From positions 1-55,854 of the forward strand of contig JAATFB010000098.1 of the NCBI GenBank assembly GCA_015655415.1: 55,854 bases of DNA, read 5' to 3'. The notes beneath the pieces are model-generated. The model had not been told where the DNA came from, did not search any database, and worked only from the letters and a program-made list of their open reading frames with translations. The position numbers and the translations under genes were made by a program. The first letter of the stretch is position 1, and every line of letters begins with the position of its first letter. Source of the DNA: Actinomycetales bacterium. Lineage in GTDB: Bacteria > Actinomycetota > Actinomycetes > Actinomycetales > Microbacteriaceae. Positions 8,715-18,485 of this stretch are shown here, piece after piece.

Positions 8715-10450
8715 CAGGACTCCTCCTCGTCCTTCTCGGACGCGCCGCCTGCGGCGACGAGCTCCGCCTGCTTGCGCTCGGCGATGGTCTGACGTCTGGC
8801 CGCCTCTCGGCTGCTGGACGCCCGCTTGCCGGCGCTCACGGATCCCGCGGTACGGAACTGCGCCGCGCCGCGGTACACGGCGCCGAGCGCGTCGGGATCG
8901 AGCCCGGACCACTTGTTGCCGCTGGCGAAGAACCGGGTCCGCGCCAGCAGCTGCAGGGTCGGATGGGTGAACATGATCACGATCAGCACGTCGAGCACCG
9001 TCGTGACCCCGAGCGTGAACGCGAAACCCTGAACGTTGCCCACCGCGAGCACGTACAGCACGATGGCGGCGAGCAGGTTGGTGGACTTCGACGCGTAGAT
9101 CGTCCGCCTGGCTCGCTTCCAGCCGGCCTCAACGGCCGATTCGAGACTCCTCCCATCGCGCAGTTCGTCGCGTATTCGCTCGAAGTACACGATGAAGGAG
9201 TCGGCGGTGAAGCCGATGGCCACGATCAGTCCCGCCACCCCGGCGAGGGAGAGCCGGTAGTCGATGCGCCACGACAGGATCGCGATCACGAGATACGTCA
9301 GCAGGGCGGCGACGACCAGCGATGTGATGGTGACGAGTCCCAGCAGCCGGTACTGGAAGAGGGTGTAGATGACGACGAGGAGCAGGCCGATCGCACCGGC
9401 GATCAGACCGCTGGCGAGCTGCGCGGAGCCCAGGGTCGCCGAGATCGTGTCGGAGCTCTGCACCTTGAAGCTCACCGGAAGGGCACCGAACTTCAACTGG
9501 TCCGCGAGGGTCTGCGCCGAGGTCTGGTCGAAGCTGCCGCTGATCTGGGCCTGACCGTTGGTGATCGCGCCCTGCATGGCGGGCGCCTCGAGCACCTTTC
9601 CGTCGAGGACGAACGCGAAGCGGGATCGGGGATCGCTGGAGTCCTTGCTGTAGTACCCGAAGAGCCGGGTGCTCACCTTGCCGAAGTCCTTCGTGCCCTT
9701 GTCGTCGAAGGTGAGGTTCACGACCCATTGGCCGGTGGTGTTCCCGTTGGAGTCGGTGGCGATGCCGGCGGTAGCGTTCGAGATCTCGGAGCCCTCTACC
9801 TCCACGGGGCCGAGCAGATACTTCGCGGACAGCTTGTCGTCACAGGTGATCAACGGCTTGGCGGCGGGAGCGCGGTTCGTGCTGCTGTTCTTCAGCGATG
9901 CGCAGTCGAACGCGTTGTACTCGGCCTGGAGCGCCGGTGTGACCCAGGCCAGGTCGCTGCCGTCGGTCGGTTTCGCCGTCGGCGTCGACTGCAACGACGG
10001 CGCCGGAGAGGGATAGGGCGTCGTCTTGCCGTTCGACCCCACGAACGTGTTCGTGGGCGCCCCGGTGAGCAGCACCGGTCGCAGTTCCATCTTCGACGAC
10101 GACTTGATGCGGTTCAGCGTCGCCTGGTCGGGGCGTCCGGGAATCGACACGACGATGTTGTCACTGCCCTGCGTGCTCACCTGCGCCTCGGAGACACCCG
10201 ACGCGTCCACCCGCTCGCGGATGATGGACACGGCCTGGTTGAGCTCATCGTTGCTGATCGTCTGGCCGCCCTCGAGCTGCGGCGTGAGGATGATCTCGGT
10301 GCCGCCCTCGAGGTCGAGGCCGAGCTTCGGGAACCAGCTGGCGTTGGCGAACAGCACTCCGCCTCCGAGGATGAGCACCAGTGCGACGACGATCACGCCG
10401 AGCCAGATCAGTGATCGCGAGGCACTCTTCACCGGAGAGGACTTTGCCAC
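8714..10450 (-). CDS. secD: Protein translocase subunit SecD
   Basis: SecD, 578 residues, partner of SecF. An N-terminal helix is followed by FPKLGLDLEGGTEI, a large periplasmic domain (VSIIRERVDASGVSEAQVSTQG, IVVSIPGRPDQ) with an insert rich in Ser/Thr/Pro near residue 140, and a C-terminal five-helix RND module containing YRLSLAGVAGLIVAIGFTADSFIVYFERIRDELRDG. The tail of about 60 residues is polar and Lys/Glu rich. Starts at GTG 10450 (protein MAKSSPVKSASRS). Transcribed after yajC and translationally coupled to secF. Confidence 0.95.
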   Translation of the reverse strand: MAKSSPVKSASRSLIWLGVIVVALVLILGGGVLFANASWFPKLGLDLEGGTEIILTPQLEGGQTISNDELNQAVSIIRERVDASGVSEAQVSTQGSDNIVVSIPGRPDQATLNRIKSSSKMELRPVLLTGAPTNTFVGSNGKTTPYPSPAPSLQSTPTAKPTDGSDLAWVTPALQAEYNAFDCASLKNSSTNRAPAAKPLITCDDKLSAKYLLGPVEVEGSEISNATAGIATDSNGNTTGQWVVNLTFDDKGTKDFGKVSTRLFGYYSKDSSDPRSRFAFVLDGKVLEAPAMQGAITNGQAQISGSFDQTSAQTLADQLKFGALPVSFKVQSSDTISATLGSAQLASGLIAGAIGLLLVVIYTLFQYRLLGLVTITSLVVAALLTYLVIAILSWRIDYRLSLAGVAGLIVAIGFTADSFIVYFERIRDELRDGRSLESAVEAGWKRARRTIYASKSTNLLAAIVLYVLAVGNVQGFAFTLGVTTVLDVLIVIMFTHPTLQLLARTRFFASGNKWSGLDPDALGAVYRGAAQFRTAGSVSAGKRASSSREAARRQTIAERKQAELVAAGGASEKDEEES

Positions 10451-10513
10451 GAAGGAACTCAGCTTTCTGTGCTCGTGCCGCGACCGCCGTCGGGCGCCGC
10501 ACGGAGGGCGGTC

Positions 10514-10921
10514 TTACTCGTCCGTCTTCTTCGACGCGCCGTTGCCCTGCTCGGCATCCGCGTCTCCGATGCGCTCGCCGTACTGGGGCTTGCCCTCGAC
10601 GGCCGGCGCCTCCGCTGCGGCCCCGACGTCCGCGCCGGCGTCCGCGACCGTCTCGGGCGAGGTCTCCACGCGGCCGATCGTCTGGCGGTGCACGGTGAGG
10701 ATGTGACCGGGGCTCGTCTCGAGCTCGACCTTGTTGCTCTCCTCGTCGATGGAGACGATCGTGCCGAAGACACCGAAGTTCGTCATCACGGTCGCGCCCG
10801 GCACCACCTGCTTCTGCAGCTCCGACTGCTGCTTCTGCCGCCTGCGGCTGCTGCGGAACATGAAGAAGATGAGGGCCGCCAGGACGACGACCATGACAAT
10901 GGTCAGGATGTTCTGATCCAA
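10514..10921 (-). CDS. yajC: Preprotein translocase accessory subunit YajC
   Basis: YajC, 135 residues, is a single-pass membrane protein associated with SecDF. A helix (ILTIVMVVVLAALIFFMF) is followed by a basic stretch (RSSRRRQKQQ) and the conserved VVPGATVMTNFGVFGTIVSID; the last 45 residues are an acidic, Ala-rich tail. The start is TTG at 10921, with GGAAGG about 8 bases upstream; no ATG or GTG fits. It sits between ruvB and secD in the order usual for actinobacteria. Confidence 0.93.
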   Translation of the reverse strand: MDQNILTIVMVVVLAALIFFMFRSSRRRQKQQSELQKQVVPGATVMTNFGVFGTIVSIDEESNKVELETSPGHILTVHRQTIGRVETSPETVADAGADVGAAAEAPAVEGKPQYGERIGDADAEQGNGASKKTDE

Positions 10922-10996
10922 CGTGAGACCTTCCGGGAATGAGGGGGCACAGGGACAACCACCTCATTGGCATGGGGGCTGTGGACTAACTAGCGA

Positions 10997-12049
10997 TTAT
11001 AGGTCATCCGGGAAGAGCGCTTCCTGCGCGTCGGCAGGGTGCTTCCTCGGTACTCCCAGGTGGCGCCACGCCATGGGCGTGGCCACCCGGCCGCGCGGAG
11101 TGCGGGAGAGCAGCCCGATCCGCACGAGGAAGGGCTCGACCACCGACTCGATGGTGTCCGCTTCCTCGCCCACCGAGACGGCGAGCGTGTTCAGGCCGAC
11201 CGGACCCCCATCGAAGCGGGTCAGGATGGCCTGCATCACGGCACGGTCGATCCGGTCGAGTCCGAGCTCGTCGACGTCGTAGAGCTCCAGGGCGGCGCGC
11301 ACGGCGTCGCGGTCGGCCCGGCCGCCGTGCACGAGCGCGTAGTCGCGCACGCGCCGCAGCAACCGGTTGGCGATGCGCGGTGTGCCACGGCACCGTCCCG
11401 CGATCTCCGCGATCGCCTCCCTGTCGACGTCGAACTCGAGCATGGCCGCAGCACGCACGAGCACCTGCTCCAGCTCCGGTTCGTCGTAGAACTCCAGGTG
11501 GGCGGTGAAGCCGAAGCGGTCTCGGAGCGGATTGGGCAGCAGCCCGGAGCGCGTGGTGGCACCGACGAGCGTGAACGGTGCGAGGTCGAGTGGGATCGAC
11601 GTGGCCCCGGCGCCCTTGCCCACCATGATGTCGATGCGGAAGTCCTCCATGGCGAGGTAGAGCATCTCCTCGGCCGAACGGGCCATCCGATGGATCTCGT
11701 CGATGAAGAGCACCTCGCCCGGCACGAGGGACGACAACAGTGCGGCGAGGTCGCCGGCGTGCTGGATGGCGGGGCCGCTGGACATGCGCAGCGTGCGGCC
11801 GCTCTCGTGCGCGACGATCATCGCCAGTGTCGTCTTGCCCAATCCCGGCGGGCCGGCCAGCAGGATGTGATCCGGCGTGCGCTCCTGCATCCGCGCGGCG
11901 GTGAGGAGCAGCTGCAGCTGGCCGCGCACCTTGGACTGCCCGACGAACTCGGCCAGCGATCTCGGTCGCAGAGCACCCTCGAATGCCAGCTCGGCCTCGG
12001 ACTGCGGCTCGGGGGCGGTCGGGTCCTCGCTCATGCCTATTGCGCTCAT
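10997..12049 (-). CDS. ruvB: Holliday junction branch migration helicase RuvB
   Basis: RuvB is the AAA+ motor of the RuvABC resolvasome. The 350 residues include [12 protein letters not shown], Walker [13 protein letters not shown], Walker [12 protein letters not shown], sensor [18 protein letters not shown], arginine finger region, and the C-terminal winged helix with [17 protein letters not shown] used ATG 12049, whose bases overlap the ruvA stop (ATGA); ATG 12034 (MSEDPTAP) is an alternative. Coupled to ruvA and ruvC. Confidence 0.96.
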   Translation of the reverse strand: MSAIGMSEDPTAPEPQSEAELAFEGALRPRSLAEFVGQSKVRGQLQLLLTAARMQERTPDHILLAGPPGLGKTTLAMIVAHESGRTLRMSSGPAIQHAGDLAALLSSLVPGEVLFIDEIHRMARSAEEMLYLAMEDFRIDIMVGKGAGATSIPLDLAPFTLVGATTRSGLLPNPLRDRFGFTAHLEFYDEPELEQVLVRAAAMLEFDVDREAIAEIAGRCRGTPRIANRLLRRVRDYALVHGGRADRDAVRAALELYDVDELGLDRIDRAVMQAILTRFDGGPVGLNTLAVSVGEEADTIESVVEPFLVRIGLLSRTPRGRVATPMAWRHLGVPRKHPADAQEALFPDDL

Positions 12050-12663
12050 GCCTGTTGCCTCGCCGTCGGCCCCAGCCGCGACAGTGCCAGTCTCAGCAGG
12101 GCCTGGACGGAGTCGCGCTCGTCCTCCGGATGTTCGTCGACGAGCTCCTGCACCACTTCGACGGCCGTCTTCTCGGCCCAGCCCAAGCCGACGAGGGCGA
12201 TCACGACGCTGTCGGACACGGCGGAGCGCGGTATCTGGGCGGCGGTCTGCACCGGCTTCGCGGGAGCGAACAGTCTCCCGGTCAGCGACACGACGATCAG
12301 CTTCGCCGTCTTGGGACCGATGCCGCTCACCTTGCGGAACGCGGCGTCGTCGTCGGAGGCCACCGCCAGCGCGATCTCGTCCGGCGTGAGCGCGGCGAGC
12401 ACGCCGAGCGCCGACTTGGGACCGACACCGGAGACCCCGATCAGAGACTCGAACACTCCCAGGTGCTCGCGTGCGGGAAAGCCGAACAGGGCGACGGACT
12501 CCTGCCGTACGACCATCGAGGTGTGCAGCAGCGTCTCCTCGCCGACGCGGAGCGCGCGGGCGTGGTCGGGCGTCACCTGCACGGCGTAGCCCACTCCCCC
12601 GACGTCGATCACGGCAACGCCGTCCGACGCCTGCAGCACGGTTCCGCGGAGGGAGGAGATCAC
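12046..12663 (-). CDS. ruvA: Holliday junction DNA-binding protein RuvA
   Basis: RuvA, 205 residues, tetramerises on four-way junctions and recruits RuvB. The protein shows the OB-fold start [23 protein letters not shown], two helix-hairpin-helix motifs ([14 protein letters not shown] near residue 75 and [16 protein letters not shown] near 112) and a C-terminal RuvB-binding domain ([16 protein letters not shown]). GTG 12663 overlaps the ruvC stop (GTGA). Confidence 0.96.
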   Translation of the reverse strand: MISSLRGTVLQASDGVAVIDVGGVGYAVQVTPDHARALRVGEETLLHTSMVVRQESVALFGFPAREHLGVFESLIGVSGVGPKSALGVLAALTPDEIALAVASDDDAAFRKVSGIGPKTAKLIVVSLTGRLFAPAKPVQTAAQIPRSAVSDSVVIALVGLGWAEKTAVEVVQELVDEHPEDERDSVQALLRLALSRLGPTARQQA

Positions 12664-13241
12664 CTCGTCAGCCTACGGGCTGCCGACGACGCTCCCGTGG
12701 TCTTCTCGGCGGCGCGCCACGCCTGCTGCGCCGGTGTGAGGGCCGAGGCCGCCGCCCCCGTTCGCCCCGTCGGCGTGCGCCACGCGTGGCAGATCGCGAT
12801 CGCGAGCGCATCGGCGGCGTCGGCGGGCTTCGGCACATCCGCCAGTACCAGCACGCGCGCGACCATGTTCTGGACCTGGCGCTTGTCGGCCGCCCCGTAT
12901 CCGGTGATCGCGGCCTTCACCTCGGTCGGCGTGTGCAACCCCACCGTCAGACCCCGTGCGGCGGCCGCGTGCAACGCGACGCCGCTGATCTGCGCCGTGC
13001 CCATGACGGTGCGCACGTTGTGCTGGGCGAACACCCGTTCGATCGCGACGGCGTCGGGGGCGTGCGCGTCGAGGAGAGCCGCGATGCCGTCGCCGATCGT
13101 CAGGAGCCTGCGTTCCAACGGAAGCTCCGGTGCGGTGCGGATAACGGTGACCGCGACGAGCACCGCCCGCCGATCGGCGGAGACGTCCACGACGCCGACA
13201 CCGCAGCGGGTCAGTCCGGGGTCGATCCCGAGCACCCGCAT
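12660..13241 (-). CDS. ruvC: Holliday junction resolvase RuvC
   Basis: RuvC, 193 residues, is the junction endonuclease. The RNase H-fold acidic residues are visible: Asp7 in [12 protein letters not shown], Glu near 68 in VAIERVFAQ, and the C-terminal [14 protein letters not shown]. The DNA-binding loop [13 protein letters not shown] is intact. The final 30 residues are Ala-rich and non-conserved. It starts 10 bp after the yebC stop. Confidence 0.95.
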   Translation of the reverse strand: MRVLGIDPGLTRCGVGVVDVSADRRAVLVAVTVIRTAPELPLERRLLTIGDGIAALLDAHAPDAVAIERVFAQHNVRTVMGTAQISGVALHAAAARGLTVGLHTPTEVKAAITGYGAADKRQVQNMVARVLVLADVPKPADAADALAIAICHAWRTPTGRTGAAASALTPAQQAWRAAEKTTGASSAARRLTR

Positions 13242-13251
13242 CCCGGCCGCC

Positions 13252-14010
13252 CTACTCGTCGTCGTCGAGCTCGGCCTGCACCTCGGGTGTCAGGTCCAGG
13301 TTCGTGTAGACGTTCTGCACGTCGTCGGAGTCCTCGAGCGCGTCGATCAGGCGGAACACCTTCCGCGCGGTCTCCGCATCGACCTCCACCTTGACCTGGG
13401 GCACGAACTCGACGTCGGCCGAGTCGTAGTCGATGCCGGCCTCCTGGAGCGCGGTGCGCGTGGCCACGAGGTCGCTCGGGTCGGTGAGCACCTCGAAGGA
13501 CTCTCCCTGCGGCGTGACCTCCTCGGCACCGGCATCGAGCACGGCGGCGAGCACGTCATCCTCGGTGATGCCCTCCGCGGGCACCACGATGACGCCCTTC
13601 CGGTGGAAGTTGTACGACACCGAGCCGGGGTCTGCCATGGTGCCGCCGTTGCGCGTCATCGCCGTGCGCACGTCGGCCGCCGCGCGGTTCTTGTTGTCCG
13701 TGAGGCATTCGATCAGCAGGGCCACGCCGTTGGGCCCGTAGCCCTCGTACATGATCGTGGTGTAGTCGACGCTCTCGCCCGTGAGGCCCGCACCACGTTT
13801 GATGGCTCGCTCGATGTTGTCGTTCGGCACGGAGGTCTTCTTGGCCTTCTGCACCGCATCGACCAGGGTGGGGTTGCCGGAGAGGTCGGCGCCGCCGATC
13901 TTCGCCGCGACCTCGATGTTCTTGATCAGCTTGGCGAACGATTTGGCTCGGCGCTGGTCGATGACCGCCTTCTTGTGCTTGGTGGTCGCCCACTTGGAAT
14001 GCCCGGACAT
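13252..14010 (-). CDS. yebC: YebC/PmpR family translational/transcriptional regulator
   Basis: A 252-residue YebC-family protein (start [18 protein letters not shown]), with [49 protein letters not shown] and the central [10 protein letters not shown]. Family members bind DNA, and some assist ribosomes at poly-proline stretches; which applies here cannot be seen. ATG 14010 has AGGAGA 5 bases upstream. It leads the ruvCAB operon, a common actinobacterial order. Confidence 0.95.
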   Translation of the reverse strand: MSGHSKWATTKHKKAVIDQRRAKSFAKLIKNIEVAAKIGGADLSGNPTLVDAVQKAKKTSVPNDNIERAIKRGAGLTGESVDYTTIMYEGYGPNGVALLIECLTDNKNRAAADVRTAMTRNGGTMADPGSVSYNFHRKGVIVVPAEGITEDDVLAAVLDAGAEEVTPQGESFEVLTDPSDLVATRTALQEAGIDYDSADVEFVPQVKVEVDAETARKVFRLIDALEDSDDVQNVYTNLDLTPEVQAELDDDE

Positions 14011-14149
14011 GTTTCTCCTGGTTGAAGGACGTGAGGGCTCTGGCGCCCGGGGTGCGCGGGGCACCGTCGCCCATTCTAGGCCAGCGGGTGCGCTGGCTCG
14101 CCTGGCGGGGGACGAACCGGCCGGCATGCGTCATGGCAAGATCGACCGG

Positions 14150-15001
14150 GTGAAGATCCTCTCGATTCAGTCCGCCGTCGCCTATGGCCACGTGGGGAAC
14201 TCTGCCGCCGTCTTCCCGCTCCAGCGCATCGGAGTGGAGGTGCTTCCCGTCTACACCGTGAACTTCTCGAACCACACGGGCTACGGCGCGTGGCGCGGCC
14301 CCCTGATCAGCCCCGCCGATGTCGCCGACGTGATCCTCGGGATCGAGGAGCGCGGCGTCTTCGGCGAGATCGACGTCGTGCTGTCCGGGTACCAGGGAAG
14401 CGACGGGATCGGGGACGTGATCCTTGACGCCGTGTCGCGAGTGAAGGCAGCGAACCCGGCAGCGGTCTACGCCTGCGACCCCGTGATGGGCAACGCGGTC
14501 TCAGGCTGCTTCGTCGCCCCGGAGATCCCCGTCCTGCTGCGCGATCGCGTGGTGCCCGCCGCCGACATCGTGACGCCGAACCAGTTCGAGCTCGGGTATC
14601 TGACGCACACCGAGCCCGACACCCTGGAGTCCACGCTGGAGTCCGTGGACGCGTTGCGCGCAACCGGACCGGACGCGGTGCTGGTGACGAGCGTGCAGCG
14701 CCCCGATCGCGAGCCGGAGACCATCGAGATGCTAGCGGTCGACGCCGAAGGCGCCTGGATCGTGCAGACCCCCCTCCTGCCGATGAAGGCGAACGGGTCG
14801 GGTGACGTCACGGCCGCCCTGTTCACGGCGCACTATCGATCCACGGGGAGTGCCGCGGAGGCGCTCGCACGCACCGTCTCCAGCGTCTTCGACCTGCTCG
14901 CGCTCACGCACGGGGAAGGATCGCGGGAGCTGCTGCTGGTGGAGGCGCAGCGGTTCTACGCTCATCCCCGGATGCAGTTCGCGGTTCGCCAGGTGCGGTG
15001 A
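14150..15001 (+). CDS. pdxY: Pyridoxal kinase
   Basis: This 283-residue ribokinase-fold enzyme phosphorylates pyridoxal to PLP in vitamin B6 salvage. Signature segments are KILSIQSAVAYGHVGNSAA, VYTVNFSNHTGYGAWRG, GYQGSDGIGDVI, CDPVMGN, TPNQFELGYLT and the anion-hole NGSGDVTAALF with catalytic Asp. I chose GTG 14150 because the family begins there; ATG 14126 in the same frame adds eight residues. It is divergent from yebC and convergent with the HIT gene 12 bp away. Confidence 0.94.
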   Translation: MKILSIQSAVAYGHVGNSAAVFPLQRIGVEVLPVYTVNFSNHTGYGAWRGPLISPADVADVILGIEERGVFGEIDVVLSGYQGSDGIGDVILDAVSRVKAANPAAVYACDPVMGNAVSGCFVAPEIPVLLRDRVVPAADIVTPNQFELGYLTHTEPDTLESTLESVDALRATGPDAVLVTSVQRPDREPETIEMLAVDAEGAWIVQTPLLPMKANGSGDVTAALFTAHYRSTGSAAEALARTVSSVFDLLALTHGEGSRELLLVEAQRFYAHPRMQFAVRQVR

Positions 15002-15013
15002 GGGGGCCTGCGC

Positions 15014-15604
15014 TCAGCGCGGCCAGGCGTCCGCGAGCGCCTGTCGCACCTCGCCCAGCAGCTGCGGGAGCGCCTTGGTCTTAGCGATGATCGGGAGGAA
15101 GTTGGCGTCCGCCCGCCACCGCGGCACCACGTGCTGGTGCAGGTGGGAGGCGATGCCCGCCCCGGCGATCTCGCCCTGGTTCATCCCGATGTTGAAGCCG
15201 TCGTTGTGCGAGACGGAGCGGACGACCCGCATGGCGGTCTGGGTGATCGTCGCGATCTCGCCCGTCTCCTCCGCGGTGGCCTCGTCATAGAGCGACACGT
15301 GGCGGTAGGGGCACACGAGCAGATGCCCGCTGTTGTAGGGGAAGAGGTTCAGCAGCGCGTACGCGTGGACGCCGCGGTGCACGATCAGCGACTCCTCGTC
15401 GGCCAGGGTCGGGGCCACGCAGAACGGACAGTCGTCCCCGCTCGGGCGCTGCTGCCCCTGTTGGATGTAGACCATGCGGTGCGGCGTCCACAAGCGCTGG
15501 AACTCGTCCGGCACGCCGGCCAGGTGTGACGGATCCTCCAGGACGGGACCGGCGTCCGGACGCTCGTCGTGTGGCTCGTAGGAGTCGAGAGTCAGGCGGG
15601 CCAT
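15014..15604 (-). CDS. HIT family hydrolase (Ap4A-phosphorylase-like)
   Basis: A 196-residue histidine-triad protein. The HIT motif reads [10 protein letters not shown] (about residues 155-164), with the preceding CPFCV pair and the conserved [18 protein letters not shown] and [17 protein letters not shown]. Actinobacterial members of this group are mostly annotated as AP-4-A phosphorylase or HIT hydrolases; the substrate is not certain. The 5' end overlaps the thrS 3' end by 13 bp, so it is translated from the thrS message. Confidence 0.9.
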   Translation of the reverse strand: MARLTLDSYEPHDERPDAGPVLEDPSHLAGVPDEFQRLWTPHRMVYIQQGQQRPSGDDCPFCVAPTLADEESLIVHRGVHAYALLNLFPYNSGHLLVCPYRHVSLYDEATAEETGEIATITQTAMRVVRSVSHNDGFNIGMNQGEIAGAGIASHLHQHVVPRWRADANFLPIIAKTKALPQLLGEVRQALADAWPR

Positions 15605-17571
15605 GCCGTGACGACCTGCTCGTGATCGCGGATGGATCGCAGGATGCGCTCTACGGCCTGCTCGACCGGCACCCCGTTGAGCTGCGAGCCGTCACGGAAC
15701 CTGAAGCTCACCGTGCCGGCGGAGCGGTCCTGCTCGCCGGCGATCAACTGGAACGGCACCTTCTGCGTCGTCGCGTTGCGGATCTTCTTCTGCATGCGGT
15801 CGTCGGACCGATCGACCTCCACCCGTACGTCGTGTTCACGCAGCCGGCGGGCGATCTCCTCCAGGTATGGCGCGTACTCGTCCGCCACCGGAATGCCGAC
15901 CACCTGAACCGGGGCCAGCCACACCGGGAAGGCGCCGGCGTAGTGCTCGAGGAGGATCGCGAAGAATCGCTCGATCGATCCGAGCAACGCCCGGTGGATC
16001 ATCACCGGACGCCGGCGGCTGCCGTCGGCCGCCGTGTACTCGAGCTCGAACAACTCCGGCTCGAAGAAGTCCAGCTGCACCGTCGACAACTGCCAGGTCC
16101 GCCCGATCGCGTCGCGCGCCTGCACGGAGATCTTCGGCCCGTAGAACGCCGCTCCGCCCGGGTCGTCGACGAGCTCGAGGCCGGATTCGAGCGCCACCTC
16201 TCGCAGCGTCGCCGTGGCCTGGTCCCAGACGACGTCGTCGCCGACGTACTTCTCGGGATCCTTCGTCGACAGCTCGAGGTAGAAGTCGGTGAGTCCGTAG
16301 CCGCGGAGCGTCTCCAGCACGAGCTCGAGCTGCGTGGCGATCTCCGTCTTCACCTGCTCGGGGGCCACGTAGGCGTGCGCGTCGTCCTGGGTGAGCCCGC
16401 GCACCCGGGTCAGCCCGGAGAGCGTCCCGCTCTTCTCGTACCGGTAGACCGTGCCGAACTCCGCCAGCCGAAGCGGCAGCTCGCGATAGCTGCGCCCTCG
16501 CGACCGGAAGATCAGGTTGTGCATCGGGCAGTTCATCGGCTTGAGGTAGTAGTCCTGGCCGGCCTTGGTCACGGTGCCGTCGGCGTCCGTCTCCTCATCG
16601 ACGTGCATGGGCGGGAACATGCCGTCGGCGTACCACTCCAGGTGTCTGCTGATCTCGTAGAGGTGCGCCTTCGTGATGTGCGGCGTGTTCACGAGCTGGT
16701 ATCCGTTGCGAAGCAGCTGACGACGCAGGTAGTCCTCGATCTCGAAGCGGACGATCCCGCCCTTGGGATGGAACACCGACAGGCCCGAGCCGATCTCGTC
16801 GGGGAACGAGAACAGGTCGAGCTCCGCGCCCAGCTTGCGGTGGTCTCGACGTGCCGCCTCGGCCAGCCGCTCCTGATAGGCGCGGAGCTCGTCCTTCGAC
16901 GGCCAGGCCGTGCCGTAGATGCGCTGCAACTGCGGGTTCTTCTCGCTTCCACGCCAGTACGCGGCGGCGACGCGGGTGAGGGCGAACCCGTTCCCGATCA
17001 GGCGGGTGTTCGGCAGATGCGGGCCGCGGCAGAGGTCCTTCCACAGCACGTCGCCGGTCTTGGGGTCGACGTTGTCGTAGATCGTGAGCTCCGCGCCGCC
17101 GACCTCGACCCCCTCGTTGTCCTCGCCGATCTCGTCCGCCGACGCCGATCCTCCTTTGAGCCCTATGAGCTCCAGCTTGTACGGCTCATCCGCCAGTTCC
17201 GCCCTGGCCTCCTCGTCGGTGACGACGCGGCGCACGAAGCGCTGACCCTGGCGAACGATGCGCTCCATGGCCTTGTGGATGGCCTTGAGGGATTCGGGCG
17301 TGAACGGCTCGGCGACGTCGAAGTCGTAGTAGAAGCCGTCGGCGACGGGCGGACCGATGCCGAGCCTCGCCTCCAGGTTGATGGACTGCACCGCTTGAGC
17401 GAGCACGTGCGCCGTGGAATGCCGCAGGATGTTCAGGCCGTCGGGCGACTCGATGGTCACCGGGATCACGTCGTCGGCATCCGTCACCGTGGTCGCGAGG
17501 TCTCTCAGCTCGCCGTTGACGCGCATGGCGACGACGGAGCGGTCGGGGAAGAGCTCGAAACCGTCCGGCAC
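15592..17571 (-). CDS. thrS: Threonyl-tRNA synthetase
   Basis: ThrRS, 659 residues, charges tRNA-Thr. Order: TGS domain, editing domain ([14 protein letters not shown], the HxxxH zinc-like motif; later [11 protein letters not shown]), class II catalytic core with motif 1, the zinc-binding [13 protein letters not shown], motif 2 ([30 protein letters not shown]), motif 3 ([18 protein letters not shown]) and the anticodon-binding domain. GTG 17571 has AGGAG 7 bases upstream. The reading frame remains open upstream but shows no homology. Confidence 0.96.
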   Translation of the reverse strand: MPDGFELFPDRSVVAMRVNGELRDLATTVTDADDVIPVTIESPDGLNILRHSTAHVLAQAVQSINLEARLGIGPPVADGFYYDFDVAEPFTPESLKAIHKAMERIVRQGQRFVRRVVTDEEARAELADEPYKLELIGLKGGSASADEIGEDNEGVEVGGAELTIYDNVDPKTGDVLWKDLCRGPHLPNTRLIGNGFALTRVAAAYWRGSEKNPQLQRIYGTAWPSKDELRAYQERLAEAARRDHRKLGAELDLFSFPDEIGSGLSVFHPKGGIVRFEIEDYLRRQLLRNGYQLVNTPHITKAHLYEISRHLEWYADGMFPPMHVDEETDADGTVTKAGQDYYLKPMNCPMHNLIFRSRGRSYRELPLRLAEFGTVYRYEKSGTLSGLTRVRGLTQDDAHAYVAPEQVKTEIATQLELVLETLRGYGLTDFYLELSTKDPEKYVGDDVVWDQATATLREVALESGLELVDDPGGAAFYGPKISVQARDAIGRTWQLSTVQLDFFEPELFELEYTAADGSRRRPVMIHRALLGSIERFFAILLEHYAGAFPVWLAPVQVVGIPVADEYAPYLEEIARRLREHDVRVEVDRSDDRMQKKIRNATTQKVPFQLIAGEQDRSAGTVSFRFRDGSQLNGVPVEQAVERILRSIRDHEQVVTAWPA

Positions 17572-17612
17572 TGGTCCACTCCTGGATCGACGAGGGATTG
17601 GGATGCCTTCCA

Positions 17613-17618
17613 ACTTTA
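17613..17618 (-). promoter_or_regulatory. thrS: Possible -10 element for thrS
   Basis: Read on the minus strand this is TAAAGT, about 42 nt upstream of the thrS start. A weak -35 candidate (GTCAGA) lies 18 bp further upstream. I saw no T-box specifier-like leader in the intervening leader. Confidence 0.3.
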
Positions 17619-17813
17619 GTCCGCGCGCGGCCGGGCTCTGACGCGAGGAGGACGGCGTCTCGGGGGCCGGGGCGGTCTTTCGGCGGCGCGGACGAACAGG
17701 TGTCGATGTGCCAGGACCGCAGGATCTAGCGGGAAGCCCGGCGCGACGGGACCGTCCCATGAGGCGATGATCCGCCGCAGCAGGACGCCTGGATCAGCGC
17801 CGTTTTCTGGGGG

Positions 17814-17885
17814 TGGGCGATACTGGGATCGAACCAGTGACCTCTTCCGTGTCAGGGAAGCGCGCTACCGCTGCGCCAATCGCCC
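17814..17885 (-). tRNA. tRNA-Val (anticodon GAC)
   Basis: The minus strand folds as a tRNA with acceptor stem GGGCGAT/ATCGCCC and discriminator A, D-loop GGCGCAGCGGTAGCGC, anticodon loop CTGACAC (GAC) and T-arm GGTTCGATCC. Length 72 nt, CCA not encoded. Confidence 0.95.
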
Positions 17886-17913
17886 GGGTGTGCCCGGATG
17901 GGACCGAGTGTCG

Positions 17914-17984
17914 AGGTGGCGACGGGATTCGAACCCGTGTATACGGCTTTGCAGGCCGCTGCCTCGCCTCTCGGCCACGCCACC
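17914..17984 (-). tRNA. tRNA-Cys (anticodon GCA)
   Basis: Minus strand: acceptor GGTGGCG/CGCCACC, discriminator T, anticodon loop CTGCAAA (GCA), T-arm GGGTTCGAATCCC. Length 71 nt. Confidence 0.95.
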
Positions 17985-18044
17985 GTGTGTGGGTTCGTGT
18001 GGCTTCCCACATCCTCGCATCGGCCGGCGGCCGACTCACACTCG

Positions 18045-18117
18045 AGCGGATGACGAGACTCGAACTCGCGACCCTCACCTTGGCAAGGTGATGCGCTACC
18101 AACTGCGCCACATCCGC
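18045..18117 (-). tRNA. tRNA-Gly (anticodon GCC)
   Basis: Minus strand: acceptor GCGGATG/CATCCGC, discriminator T, anticodon loop TTGCCAA (GCC), T-loop GTTCGAGTC. Length 73 nt. It is the promoter-proximal gene of the Gly-Cys-Val cluster. Confidence 0.95.
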
Positions 18118-18311
18118 GTTCGCACCGCATTTCTGCGTGCCTTGAAACTGTAGCCGATCACGTCGCGGATGTTCAAACCCGCCGCGCCGCCCCTGGCGGA
18201 GCGGGCGTCGGCCTCGCCATCACGGGCGCGGCGCCGTCGCCAATGTGCGACGCCACCCGCCGTCCGCTAGTATCGGTAGCCGCGGCAGACGTGCGATTCG
18301 GACTGTCCCGC

Positions 18312-18384
18312 GGGCGATTGGCGCAGTTGGTAGCGCGCTTCCTTCACACGGAAGAGGTCATCAGTTCGAGTCTGGTATCGCCCA
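18312..18384 (+). tRNA. tRNA-Val (anticodon CAC)
   Basis: Plus strand: acceptor GGGCGAT/ATCGCCC, discriminator A, anticodon loop TTCACAC (CAC), T-arm AGTTCGAGTCT. It is a second valine isoacceptor, divergent from the three minus-strand tRNA genes. A TAGTAT hexamer at 18268-18273 is a plausible -10 element. Confidence 0.94.
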
Positions 18385-18485
18385 CATCGCAAGCGCACCC
18401 GCGGCACATCGCCGAGGGTGCGTCTCGATACGCACATGACCTCTTCGGCCGCGACCCTGTTCCCCGATGCGGGCGACATCGCCCT

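Noticed and set aside
15526-17619. Long plus-strand ORF opposite thrS (697 codons)
   Set aside because: Shadow of thrS; same low-complexity signature. Similar shadows oppose secD, relA, dxs, acnA, parE and amt.
17572-17813. T-box riboswitch upstream of thrS
   Set aside because: No specifier stem or T-box NCCA-binding sequence could be found, and such elements in actinobacteria are mainly on ileS.
18045-18384. tRNA-associated integration site
   Set aside because: No integrase, no direct repeat of a tRNA 3' end and no mobile genes were found beside the tRNA genes, although accessory genes follow.
18361-18485. Protein-coding extension past the DUF1648 gene and tRNA-Val
   Set aside because: The long minus-strand ORF here is Arg-rich shadow sequence; the tRNA and the DUF1648 gene explain the region.
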